DNA of 36,718 nt, from contig CANPYC010000020.1 of assembly GCA_947587615.1 (NCBI GenBank), forward strand, positions 1-36,718, written 5' to 3'. Shown here in pieces: positions 16,689 to 24,700 of the stretch. Below the pieces are notes generated by a model. It ran no database searches. It was not told the origin of the DNA and saw only the letters and a program-made list of their open reading frames with translations. Numbering within the stretch: position 1 is the stretch's first letter; every line of letters begins with the position of its first letter. Origin of the DNA: Candidatus Gastranaerophilales bacterium. GTDB lineage: Bacteria; Cyanobacteriota; Vampirovibrionia; Gastranaerophilales; Gastranaerophilaceae. Both the position numbers and the translations under genes were made by a program.

Positions 16689-17725
16689 ATTTTAATATTA
16701 CTACCTAAACAGTGCTTCAAGTCAAGAGTTATTTTTTTATCGTCTTTTTGATAGTCTTGTTTTGTCTTAATACGGTTCAAAAGAGAAACAGCCCCCGCAA
16801 TTAAGACTGTATTAATTAAAAAAGTTGAAAGCATGGCGATATTCTTACTTTTTAAGGTTTTACTTTTTAGGGACATGCTTTTATTTTTTGTTAATTTTGA
16901 TATTTCATCATAGGTCATTATTTTATTATTTTTTATTAAATTAGTGTTAAATAATTTATCGCAGGTTTTATAAATCGGTTTTTCAATGATTTTATCTCCA
17001 AAAAGCATTAAAGGAACAGTTATTGAAAACCTTCTTATATTTTCATTTTTTTCATATTTATCTCTGCTTGAATTAAGATAGCTTAAAATGCTCACAGGGT
17101 AAATTAAAGCGGCATAATGTTTTGTTGTTAAATCGTTGGTTTTTGTAAAATCAAAATGTTTAATTGTTTTATCAAGTACAGGTTCAATTGCTTTATAGAA
17201 AGTTTTATTTTTTGATAAGAGGTTTAATAAAAAAGTTGAGCTCAATGTTGTTAAACTTATTAAACCAAGTTTTTTAATAAGGTTTTTTATTTTGTTTTCC
17301 TTATTTTCCTTGTTTTCTTCATTTGGGTTTTCACTATGTTTGTAATTATTTAAGGCAATAACCGAGCTAAACTTATCTTTATTTGTCTTTTTATAGGTCA
17401 AATAATTTCTAATCGGCGCAATTGAATATATCATAGGAAGAATTATTCCAAAAACACTTGCTATTTTTGAAAATTTTGCCAATTTTTGCGCTTTAATACC
17501 TTTTGCATTTGAAAAAAACTTTGACATTGTTTTTGCTAAAATCGGTGCTGAAAAATAAAATATAGCAGATTCAGAGGTTTCTTGAAAAATTATTTCTCTT
17601 GTTTCATCTTTTGAGCGAGATAAAGCCAATTTTGGAACAAGACAACCTCCCGTATCTTTTAAAAACATAGCGCATGATGTACTTGCTTCAAGCAGTTTTA
17701 TTGGGTTAATCGGACTAAGAGGCAT
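16685..17725 (-). CDS. Unrecognised multi-pass membrane protein between tatC and larB
   Basis: This 346-residue basic protein is not a family I recognise. Membrane-like segments are seen near residues 87-103 (VFGIILPMIYSIAP), 154-170 (GLISLTTLSSTFLLNLL) and 296-315 (STFLINTVLIAGAVSLL), with a weaker one near 54-67. A polar Asn/Glu/Lys-rich stretch lies at 130-148. It overlaps the end of tatC by 11 bases and the start of larB by 4 (ATGA), so it is translated with both. The position suggests it works with the Tat or nickel functions, but that is guilt by association only. It may be lineage specific. Confidence 0.75.
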   Translation of the reverse strand: MPLSPINPIKLLEASTSCAMFLKDTGGCLVPKLALSRSKDETREIIFQETSESAIFYFSAPILAKTMSKFFSNAKGIKAQKLAKFSKIASVFGIILPMIYSIAPIRNYLTYKKTNKDKFSSVIALNNYKHSENPNEENKENKENKIKNLIKKLGLISLTTLSSTFLLNLLSKNKTFYKAIEPVLDKTIKHFDFTKTNDLTTKHYAALIYPVSILSYLNSSRDKYEKNENIRRFSITVPLMLFGDKIIEKPIYKTCDKLFNTNLIKNNKIMTYDEISKLTKNKSMSLKSKTLKSKNIAMLSTFLINTVLIAGAVSLLNRIKTKQDYQKDDKKITLDLKHCLGSNIKI

Positions 17726-18452
17726 TTTTTACTTTCTTTGAAAAAATTAAACCAAGCTCAAATAATAGATATGAAGGAATAAACAGCATAACTTGAGAAA
17801 CAACATCAGGAGGAGTTAAAAAAGCCGATATTATTAACAATATTACAACAACATAAGGTCTTTTTGAGCTGATTGAATAATATGAAACAATATCCCACTT
17901 AATTAAAGAATAAACAACTAAAGGCAATTGAAACATTAAACCAAACACAACGCTAAGCCAAAGAATTAAATTAACAATACTTGTAATATTAAAAACAGGC
18001 TGAATTTGCGAGCTTGAAAAACTCAAACCAAACCTTATTATTAAAGGAAGTATAAAAAACCCGCAAAAACAAACACCCAAAATAAAAAGAAAACTTGAAA
18101 CAAAAACAATTGATTTAATAAATTTTCTTTCATTATCATATAGAGCAGGCTTTATAAACCCCCATAAATTTTTTATTATATAAGGACTTGATACAACCAA
18201 AGAAACAACAAAAGCAAGCTTAATTTGAAGAATAAAAACTTCAACGGGTGTAAAATAGTTAAATTTTATTTTATTATCCGCTATTAAAAAATTTATTAAA
18301 TAATTCAATATTTTAGGAGCGAAAATAAAACAAAAAGGCAGGGTTACACCAATTGATAAAAAACATTTAACAAGTGTTTTTCTTAGTGCTTCTAAATGCG
18401 ATAAAAAGCTTTCATCAGATGAATTATTATCTTTTTTTAAATCTTCTTCCAT
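17715..18452 (-). CDS. tatC: Twin-arginine translocase subunit TatC
   Basis: This 245-residue, six-helix membrane protein is the signal-recognition core of the Tat system, which exports folded (often Fe-S or metal-containing) proteins. N-terminal SFLSHLEALRKTLVK is the conserved TatC start. FFTPVEVF-type YFTPVEVFILQIK, KPALYDNERKF and the C-terminal SAFLTPPDVVSQVMLFIPSYLLFE are family motifs. The start codon shares one base with the tatA stop (TAATG). A partner with an internal twin-arginine motif is encoded just upstream. No tatB is seen, which is common in organisms with a minimal TatAC system. Confidence 0.95.
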   Translation of the reverse strand: MEEDLKKDNNSSDESFLSHLEALRKTLVKCFLSIGVTLPFCFIFAPKILNYLINFLIADNKIKFNYFTPVEVFILQIKLAFVVSLVVSSPYIIKNLWGFIKPALYDNERKFIKSIVFVSSFLFILGVCFCGFFILPLIIRFGLSFSSSQIQPVFNITSIVNLILWLSVVFGLMFQLPLVVYSLIKWDIVSYYSISSKRPYVVVILLIISAFLTPPDVVSQVMLFIPSYLLFELGLIFSKKVKNAS

Positions 18453-18682
18453 TATACCTGCGGATTTTGGACATCATCTTTTAATTGGTATTCCTGCGGT
18501 TTTGGGGTATCATCAACACTGTCTTTAATTTCTTGCGCTTCTTTTTTAATCATTTCCTTTGCTTTTTTAAATTCATAGTTAGCTCGACCAAGCGCCCTTG
18601 CTAATTCAGGTATTCTTTTTCCTCCAAATAAAAGCAAAATTGCAATTATTATTAATGTAATTTCGGTTATACCAAGCGACAT
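18452..18682 (-). CDS. tatA: Twin-arginine translocase subunit TatA
   Basis: This 76-residue protein has one N-terminal membrane helix ([17 protein letters not shown]), then the hinge and amphipathic helix [21 protein letters not shown], the signature of TatA/E. An acidic, proline-containing tail follows. TatA oligomers form the Tat pore together with TatC, encoded immediately downstream with a one-base overlap. It begins 43 bases after the end of the polyferredoxin gene in the same direction. Confidence 0.95.
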   Translation of the reverse strand: MSLGITEITLIIIAILLLFGGKRIPELARALGRANYEFKKAKEMIKKEAQEIKDSVDDTPKPQEYQLKDDVQNPQV

Positions 18683-18725
18683 AAAACCTCCCTTTAATAT
18701 AAATTAAGATATATATTTAATTTAA

Positions 18726-20013
18726 TTATATCATTCTTTGATTTTGAATTGCAAAAATATCTATTGCGCCATTAGGACACTCTTTAGCACATCTTGCGCA
18801 CCCTATACACTTTGAAGGGTCTATCGTTACAATATTATTATCATCTTTATAAATTGCCCCTTTAGGGCATTTTGTCATACAAATTGAACAATTTAAACAT
18901 TTTTCACGATTTAGAATTGCCATTGCTATTCTTGTGTTTTGTTTTTCATCCTGTTTTATTTTCCTTATTGCACCGGAGGGGCAATTTTTAGAACATTCAG
19001 AGCAGTCAAATTTGCAATATCCTTCCCCTTTGGAATAATCTATATGAATAAAAGAAAAATCTTTATTTGCTTTTTGAATAATCTTATTAGGGCAATTATT
19101 AACGCATAAGTTGCAATTTAGGCATTTTTTTGAAAATTCTTCTTCTGATACTGCCCCGGGCGGTAGGATTATATTTTTAATTCTATAAGCAACTTTTTTA
19201 CCGTATTCAAGACTTGCTTTATAAATTGCACCAAAAAGCGCTAAAGCTGAAATTGAATAAATAAAATCTCTTCTTTTTAAGCTGAATTTACAATCTTCTT
19301 TTTTCTTTATTCCATACCCTATTGCGTCTTTTTTGCATACCGATAAACATTTTAAACATTTTACACAAGTAACGTTATCAACAGCTTTTTCTTTTGAATT
19401 AATTGAACCTGTCGGGCAATTTTTTTCACACATTGAACAAGAAACGCATTTTTCTTTATCAATCTTAATTTTATTTAATGATATTTTAGACAACAAGCCC
19501 AATACAGCACCAATCGGACAAATATTCGAGCAAAAAAATCTGTCTTTAAAAAATACAACGGCTAAAACTATCAGTGTTGCAACAATTCCAAAAATTGACA
19601 GTGTTATAGCGGAACCAAATATTGTATATGGGTCAACATATCTTAAAAACATTGCCCCATAACCAAATAAAGCGCCATAAACACCAGCTGCAATAAAATA
19701 TTTCAAAGCCAGATTTTTTTTTGAAGGCTCTATCTTTTTTTGCAAATTTATTAACACCAAGTGAAAATAATTCCTGCAATATTCCAAAAGGGCATAATAA
19801 AGAGCAAAATACCCTTCCAAATAAAAGCGTTAAGATAAACAGGCTAAGAAAAAGTGCAAGTGCAGCTATTGAATAATTAACACTAAGGCGCTGAATTAGC
19901 GCACCAAGCTCAACATCCAAAAATTTAAAAGGATATAATCCCCAAAAAGCAAGGATAGAAGCTATTAAGATAAAAGTTATAATTATGATTCTAATCTTGT
20001 GCGCTTTTTTCAT
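18726..20013 (-). pseudogene. NapH-NapG-like fusion polyferredoxin with internal Tat signal, interrupted by one frameshift
   Basis: Joined across the frame break this is a protein of about 428 residues. The N-terminal part is NapH-like: membrane helices and two CxxxCP motifs (VFCSLLCPFG and FFCSNICPIG), then cytoplasmic-type 4Fe-4S motifs (CVSCSMCEKNC, CVKCLKCLSVC). Next comes KRRDFIYSISALALFGA (arginine codons 19269-19274), a twin-arginine motif before a hydrophobic helix. After it the protein is NapG-like: ILPPGAVSEEEF, CLNCNLCVNNCP, CSECSKNCP, CLNCSICMTKCP and CIGCARCAKECP. So the C-terminal Fe-S domain is probably exported by Tat, with the protein carrying electrons across the membrane. 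The reading frames, 20013 leftwards and up to 19820, join at nine A's (19714-19722) or seven A's (19735-19741). One A fewer restores the frame. Tat genes follow at once. Confidence 0.8.
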
Positions 20014-20015
20014 TG

Positions 20016-20951
20016 TTAGCCTGCAATTTTTTTCTTTTCGTCTGCAATTTTAGTTAATAAATTAGGTATATCAAGCCCTTGCGGACAATTTTTTGAACAT
20101 AAACCGCATTTTATGCAGGCTTCGGGTTTTTCGGAGTCTGCTAAAGTGTCATAATAAACCCCAAAAAGCATTTTATTTTTTGTTACTTTGTATTGGTTAT
20201 ATAAAGAAAATGCGGCAGGAATATTGATTTTATTAGGACAAACCTCCATGCAATATTTGCAAGCCGTACAGTTTATTTCGCCCTGCGATTGAATAATTTT
20301 AGCTATTTCATCGGCTGTTTGTTCTTCTTCAGATGTCATATCTTTATAATTAATAAATGTTTCAATATTTTGCTTAACCTGCTCCAATGAACTCATACCG
20401 CTTAAAACGGTTACAACATTTTTTCTGCTTGCTGCCCATCTTAAACCAAACTCGGCAGGTGTTGTGCTCGGGTATTTTTCTTTCAGTTTTTCCATTGCTT
20501 TATCTGAAAGATTTACAAGCCCGCCACCTCTTAAAGGTTCCATAACAGTAACGGGAATACCTTGTGCTTGAACTATGTCATATTGCTCATGCGCTTTTAC
20601 AACATCCCAATCAAGATAGTTTACCTGAAGCTGTGCAAAATCCCACGGATGCTCAGGCGCAACTTCTTTTAACATGTCAGGTGTTCCATGGAAAGAAAAA
20701 CCGACATATTTTACCATGCCCTGTTTTTTAAAGTCCATAATCTGCTCATACATATCAAAATTGCGATAGTTATCAATCGTATTTTTATTGATATTATGAA
20801 CCATATAAAAATCAAAATAGTCTGTTTGACATCTTTTTAGTTGTTCTTCAAAAATTCTTTTAACAATTTTACCTACCGCCAATAAAGCCAATAAAAAATA
20901 TAACGGATGTTTTACAAGATTAACGTTTTGATTTGATACCAATTTATCCAT
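20016..20951 (-). CDS. Aldo/keto reductase with C-terminal 4Fe-4S domain, N-terminally truncated
   Basis: This 311-residue protein matches the family of Fe-S aldo/keto reductases from anaerobes, which are normally some 370-390 residues. From about residue 33 the match is good: IFEEQLKRCQTDYFDFYMVHN, VKYVGFSFHGTPD, PVTVMEPLRGGGLVNL, and two C-terminal clusters CTACKYCMEVCP and CIKCGLCSKNCP. The first roughly 80-100 residues of the barrel, with the catalytic Asp, Tyr and Lys and the start of the NADPH site, are replaced by about 32 unrelated residues. Only the histidine of the tetrad (MVHN) remains. No remnant is seen upstream in other frames. So the reductase activity is doubtful; the ferredoxin part could still carry electrons. 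The stop is 2 bases from the next ATG. Confidence 0.8.
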   Translation of the reverse strand: MDKLVSNQNVNLVKHPLYFLLALLAVGKIVKRIFEEQLKRCQTDYFDFYMVHNINKNTIDNYRNFDMYEQIMDFKKQGMVKYVGFSFHGTPDMLKEVAPEHPWDFAQLQVNYLDWDVVKAHEQYDIVQAQGIPVTVMEPLRGGGLVNLSDKAMEKLKEKYPSTTPAEFGLRWAASRKNVVTVLSGMSSLEQVKQNIETFINYKDMTSEEEQTADEIAKIIQSQGEINCTACKYCMEVCPNKINIPAAFSLYNQYKVTKNKMLFGVYYDTLADSEKPEACIKCGLCSKNCPQGLDIPNLLTKIADEKKKIAG

Positions 20952-21040
20952 GCCCTGTTTAATAACAATTATTTGAAAATGCTAACATAAGCTAACGGTC
21001 ATGTCAAGTTTAAAGCTCTATCGGGCAGGTTTTTACGGCT

Positions 21041-21874
21041 TCAATTTCCCAAATTCTCCAAAACCTCATTCAAACTTCCGCTCCTGTATCCTAAAAGGTC
21101 TAGTGCTGTGTAGTTAAATCCCAAGTCTTTAAATTTAGAAGTAATTTCATCTTTAATTTCTTTTTGAATTATTTTTTCAAAATCCTCTTCATTAATTTCA
21201 ATTCTTGCAATATCTTTATGTAATCTCACTCTGAATTGCTTAAAACCTAATTTAGCCAGAATTTCTTCTGCGCTATCAATCATATTCAGTTTTTTTTCTG
21301 TAATTATATCGCCATAAGGTATTCTTGAAGCAAGACAAGCAAAAGAGGGTTTATTATATGTATATAAATTAAGCTCTTTAGATAAATTTCTTATATCTTC
21401 TTTTGTAAAGTTATAAATACAAAAAGGACTTAAAATATTTAATTCGCTTAATGCTCTTCTACCGGGTCTATAATCGGTATTATCGCTTATATTTGAACCT
21501 TCAAGAATATTTGAGATATTATTCAGTTTTGCAATTTCAATTATTTTTGAAAAAATTTCATATTTACAAATATAACAGCGCTCTTTTGGATTATTTGCAA
21601 ATTTTTCAATGCTAAAATCAAAAACAATATGTCTGATATTATTCTTTTTGCAAAAAATTTGCGCTTCTTCTATCTCACGTTTTGGAATTTGAGCACTTCT
21701 GGCACTAAGTGCTAATACATTTTTATCTTTTTTATCTTTTTTATCAAGCGCAAGTTTAGCTAAGTATAATAAAAGTGTTGAATCAACCCCTGCGCTATAA
21801 GCAACAACAGCAGAGTTTAAGCTTTTTAGATAATTAATTATATTATCATATTTCTTTTTTAAAATATCGTCCAT
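21041..21874 (-). CDS. larE: LarE, sulfur-transferring enzyme of nickel-pincer cofactor synthesis
   Basis: This is a 277-residue PP-loop ATPase. The PP-loop is AYSAGVDST (usually SGGVDS) at residues about 25-33. NPKERCYICKYEIF, EGSNISDNTDYRPGRRAL and KPSFACLASRIPYG are conserved in LarE. LarE adenylates the carboxylates of the LarB product and turns them into thiocarboxylates, sacrificing a cysteine or using a 4Fe-4S cluster. Candidate cysteines are the two in ERCYICK and one in FACLASR. It lies 89 bases upstream of the reductase gene in the same direction as larB and larC, so one transcript is possible. larA (the racemase) is not in the window. Confidence 0.9.
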   Translation of the reverse strand: MDDILKKKYDNIINYLKSLNSAVVAYSAGVDSTLLLYLAKLALDKKDKKDKNVLALSARSAQIPKREIEEAQIFCKKNNIRHIVFDFSIEKFANNPKERCYICKYEIFSKIIEIAKLNNISNILEGSNISDNTDYRPGRRALSELNILSPFCIYNFTKEDIRNLSKELNLYTYNKPSFACLASRIPYGDIITEKKLNMIDSAEEILAKLGFKQFRVRLHKDIARIEINEEDFEKIIQKEIKDEITSKFKDLGFNYTALDLLGYRSGSLNEVLENLGN

Positions 21875-21955
21875 GGTTTTAATTTAACCACCAAAATTTT
21901 AATAAGACAAATTTAACTAGCCTTAGCAGTTAATTTATTATTTTACATTTCTTTT

Positions 21956-21961
21956 TATAAT
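21956..21961 (+). promoter_or_regulatory. Consensus -10 box 7 bases before the MCE gene start
   Basis: A perfect TATAAT ends 7 bases before the ATG at 21969 and no Shine-Dalgarno sequence is present. The inferred transcription start is therefore at or one base before the start codon. No clear -35 box is seen. Confidence 0.35.
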
Positions 21962-21968
21962 CCGAATT

Positions 21969-22787
21969 ATGAAAAAAATTCTTATTTCAATTTTAATCGT
22001 ATTTACCTTGGCAGGTATTTATATTTACAGAAAAACAAACTATATGTATATAACGGCAAGATTTAGCGAACTAAGACCGATGGAAGAAAATATCCCCGTT
22101 TATTATAAAGGAATTGTTATAGGCAGAGCTAAAGAAAGACGCCATTCCCCGACATCTCGTCATACGCTTATCGGGATGATTTTAAAACCTAAAAATTTAA
22201 TGCTGCCCATTAACACAACCGTTTTATTAAAAAAAGAAAAGAAAAATCACAAAGAAAAAGATTTTTTAGAATTAATCTACCCCAAAGAACCCTCAAGTGT
22301 AATGCTATCAAGCGGAGCGGTAATTGATGGCGAAGCAACGGTTGATGTTAATACGTTTTTATCAAACATGAGAACGAATAATTTAGCCGAAATTGAGCAG
22401 AATTTAGCGTCATCCGCTCAAAATCTTAACTATTCTCTTGAGAGTTTAGGAGCAATATTTGTAACATTAAACGATATCTTAAAAGAAAATCAAAATAACT
22501 TATATCAAACAACAAGCAACTTTAAAAAAGCTTCATCAAATCTTGAGCGCTCAATTAATGATAAAAAGATAAATAATACTTTAAGCTCAATTGAAGAAAC
22601 AACTCAAAATATTGAAAACTTTACAAAAGATTTAAACACAAATACAGCTGATACAATGGAAAACATTAACGAAATTACAAATAATATAAGCTCAATAACA
22701 TGCTCAATAAGAAAAACTTTAGCTAAAAGAATGGGTATGCTAAAGCTTTTCTTTGGCAGAGTTGGAGATGATTGCAGTTGCGACTAA
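21969..22787 (+). CDS. MCE/MlaD-family lipid-transport protein
   Basis: This 272-residue protein has one N-terminal membrane helix (ILISILIVFTLAGIYIY). An MCE/MlaD domain follows at about residues 28-125, with YYKGIVIGRAKE as the conserved G-x-V-x-G-type turn. A long Asn/Thr/Ser-rich, probably coiled-coil tail follows (about 140-250), ending with Cys-Ser-Cys-Asp. MCE proteins form hexamers in the periplasm that move lipids between inner and outer membranes with an ABC transporter. The permease and ATPase partners (MlaE/MlaF) are not adjacent here. Its presence argues for an outer membrane. Confidence 0.85.
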   Translation: MKKILISILIVFTLAGIYIYRKTNYMYITARFSELRPMEENIPVYYKGIVIGRAKERRHSPTSRHTLIGMILKPKNLMLPINTTVLLKKEKKNHKEKDFLELIYPKEPSSVMLSSGAVIDGEATVDVNTFLSNMRTNNLAEIEQNLASSAQNLNYSLESLGAIFVTLNDILKENQNNLYQTTSNFKKASSNLERSINDKKINNTLSSIEETTQNIENFTKDLNTNTADTMENINEITNNISSITCSIRKTLAKRMGMLKLFFGRVGDDCSCD

Positions 22788-22804
22788 GCTTTTAGAATAT
22801 TATT

Positions 22805-23317
22805 TTATTTTAATTTTGAATATTGTTCATCATCAACCGCTTCAAGCCAGATATTCTCTGTTTCAACTCCTTCAACTTCAACTGCTATATGAGAAAACCA
22901 GCTGTCGGGCGCTGCCCCGTGCCAATGCTTAGTATTTGCAGGGATATTTATAACATCTCCCGCCTTCATTTCAATTGGGTCTTTACCCCATTCCTGATAA
23001 TAGCCTCTGCCTCCTATGGCGATTAAAATTTGCCCGCCGCCTTCTTTTGCTTTATGGATATGCCAATTATTTCTGCATTTAGGTTCAAACGTCACATTAA
23101 ACATTTTAACTTGTTTAGCTGAGATTGGAGAAATATAGCTCTGACCGATGAAATATTGCTTATAAGCGTCGTTAGGGCTTCCTATCGGGAATATGATTGT
23201 TTTTTGATAATCGGCTAAAGTTTGCATGGCTGCTGCCTCCTTTTTAAAAATTCCTGCAAATGTTGAATTTGTTGATAAAAATATAATTGCAATTAAAAAT
23301 AATGCTATTTTTTTCAT
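22805..23317 (-). CDS. Exported cupin-domain protein
   Basis: This 170-residue protein starts with a clear signal peptide (MKKIALFLIAIIFLSTNSTFA, cut likely after Ala). A single cupin barrel follows. Metal-ligand-type histidines are in NNWHIHKAKEGG and KHWHGAAP, with GDVINIPANTKHWHG as the second cupin motif. Such cupins are often encoded beside carboxymuconolactone-decarboxylase (CMD) proteins, as here: the CMD stop is one base from this ATG and AGGAGGT precedes the start. The substrate is unknown. Its export, together with that of the CMD partner, is the unusual feature. Confidence 0.85.
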   Translation of the reverse strand: MKKIALFLIAIIFLSTNSTFAGIFKKEAAAMQTLADYQKTIIFPIGSPNDAYKQYFIGQSYISPISAKQVKMFNVTFEPKCRNNWHIHKAKEGGGQILIAIGGRGYYQEWGKDPIEMKAGDVINIPANTKHWHGAAPDSWFSHIAVEVEGVETENIWLEAVDDEQYSKLK

Positions 23318-23318
23318 T

Positions 23319-24144
23319 TTATTTTGTAACCTCCTGCAGTGCTTTTAGTGCGGCAAAACTATCCGGAAAACCGATATAGGGCATAATTTGAATAATTGCT
23401 GCCGTTATTGTTTCAATAGAATTACCTGTTTTTAAATTACCTTTAATATGGCTTTTTAGAGTATCAGTGTTTTTTGTTGTTGTTAAAATTGCAATCGTTA
23501 AAAGTTCTCTTGTTTTAAGGTCTAAACCCTCTCTTGTATAAAAATCACCAAAGCAGACTTCGGTTAAAAATCTTGCAACATCATCTCCCATATTATCAGG
23601 CAGTTTTTTAAAAGTTTTTTTAATTTCATCGCCATAAATCGGGTTTTGAATTTCAAAGCCTTTTTTAAATCTGTCGGCTTCGGTTGCCGTTGCGGTTGAT
23701 TTAAGTTCTTTTTCAAGTCCTCTTTCTTTTATGACTTCGCTAAAAACGGCTATTGCATTAAGAGTTTTTTGGAAAACCGATAAAAGGAGCGCATTGATAA
23801 ATTGCTTCTCTAATTTCAATACATGTGTTTCCTGCATTCAATGCCCCGTTAATATGAGCCTTTAATTGCGGAAGTGTTTGTAAGCAGGTGAGCGTTGTAA
23901 CCGTCAAGAGTTCTCTTGTTTTAATATCTAAATTTCCAACCTCAAAAACTTCGCCAAAAATATATTTTTGTAAAATATCCATAAAGTCTTTATCAGCGCC
24001 CGAATTATTTTCAAGGCTGATATTAAAAAGAGTTTGAAGATTTTTATTTGCAATATCATATCTTGTCATTTTTTCCTCCTTAGCAAATAGTGTTGAATTT
24101 ATTAAAAGCATAAATAATAAAATTGATAATATTTTTTTAAACAT
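23319..24144 (-). pseudogene. Exported double carboxymuconolactone-decarboxylase-like protein, interrupted by one frameshift
   Basis: Joined, this is about 274 residues: a signal peptide (MFKKILSILLFMLLINSTLFA), a first CMD domain (LDIKTRELLTVTTLT, QLKAHINGALNAG, APFIGFPK) and a second (LDLKTRELLTIAILT, LKSHIKGNLKTG, MPYIGFPDSF). No CxxC of the AhpD peroxidase type is present, so it resembles the non-redox CMD branch. The two parts are in different frames. At six A's (T-run 23765-23770) frame one reads PKNS-stop, while the next frame continues with TLNAIAVFSEV; five A's would give FPKTLNAIAVF. It precedes the cupin gene by one base and has a promoter upstream. Frame loss could be an error, decay or slippage. 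Confidence 0.82.
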
Positions 24145-24197
24145 ACTTCCTCTTTAGCGTTTTAGGGTTGTTATAGCGTTACTTAACGATTATTTTA

Positions 24198-24253
24198 ATA
24201 ATATACTGATTTTTGTATAGGGTCAAATAAAATAAAGACAGGCTTTATTTGAC
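24198..24253 (-). promoter_or_regulatory. Promoter of the CMD-cupin operon with overlapping inverted repeat
   Basis: On the minus strand TTGACC (24221-24226) and TATTAT (24198-24203) are 17 bases apart, giving a leader of about 48 bases with AGAGGA before the ATG at 24144. A perfect 10-bp inverted repeat GTCAAATAAA (24222-24231) / TTTATTTGAC (24244-24253) overlaps the -35 box. It may be an operator or a terminator of the broken gene upstream. Confidence 0.55.
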
Positions 24254-24271
24254 AATTTCACTATGCTTTTT

Positions 24272-24505
24272 TTATGATAATCTTACGAGCCCAATTTGAA
24301 AGCAACTGCAAATTTTTTTAAGGAGTTCGCTTGAAACAAAAGATTTTGCATTTTCAATTCTATTAATCGTTTGATAAGTTTGCAAGTTTAAAAGCTCTGC
24401 AAGGTTCTCTTGTGTTAAATTTTTAGTTTCTCTTAAATTTTTCAAATTGTTGCCAAAAATCTTTTTAATATATGATATTTGCTTTTTAGAGAAATAATCT
24501 ATCGC
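24272..24505 (-). pseudogene. XRE-family HTH regulator lacking a start codon
   Basis: The minus strand reads SKKQISYIKKIFGNNLKNL, then RETKNLTQENLAELLNLQTY, then QTINRIENAKSFVSSELLKK, then ICSCFQIGLVRLS and a stop at 24272. This is a typical helix-turn-helix (HTH_3) domain of about 70 residues. No ATG, GTG or well-placed TTG begins this frame. The codon before Ala-Ile-Asp-Tyr would be an ATG if one G were added (ATGCG to ATGGCG at 24505-24507). So the gene seems to have lost its start by a one-base deletion, or the sequence has an error. It belongs to the series of small XRE genes at 24.7-25.5 kb. Confidence 0.6.
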
Positions 24506-24700
24506 ATGACATTACATATTTATAGATTATTATGTTATATTATATTTATTAGCTAACATAATTAAGTATAATTGAGTTTTGTTTTTTAAAACCTCTATCA
24601 AGCTTTTTTATTTTATCTAAAATCAAAGAGGCAGATATGGAAAAGATTTATTGAAATAAGATATTAGAGAACAAGCTCCAACCTGCAAAAACCAATAAAT

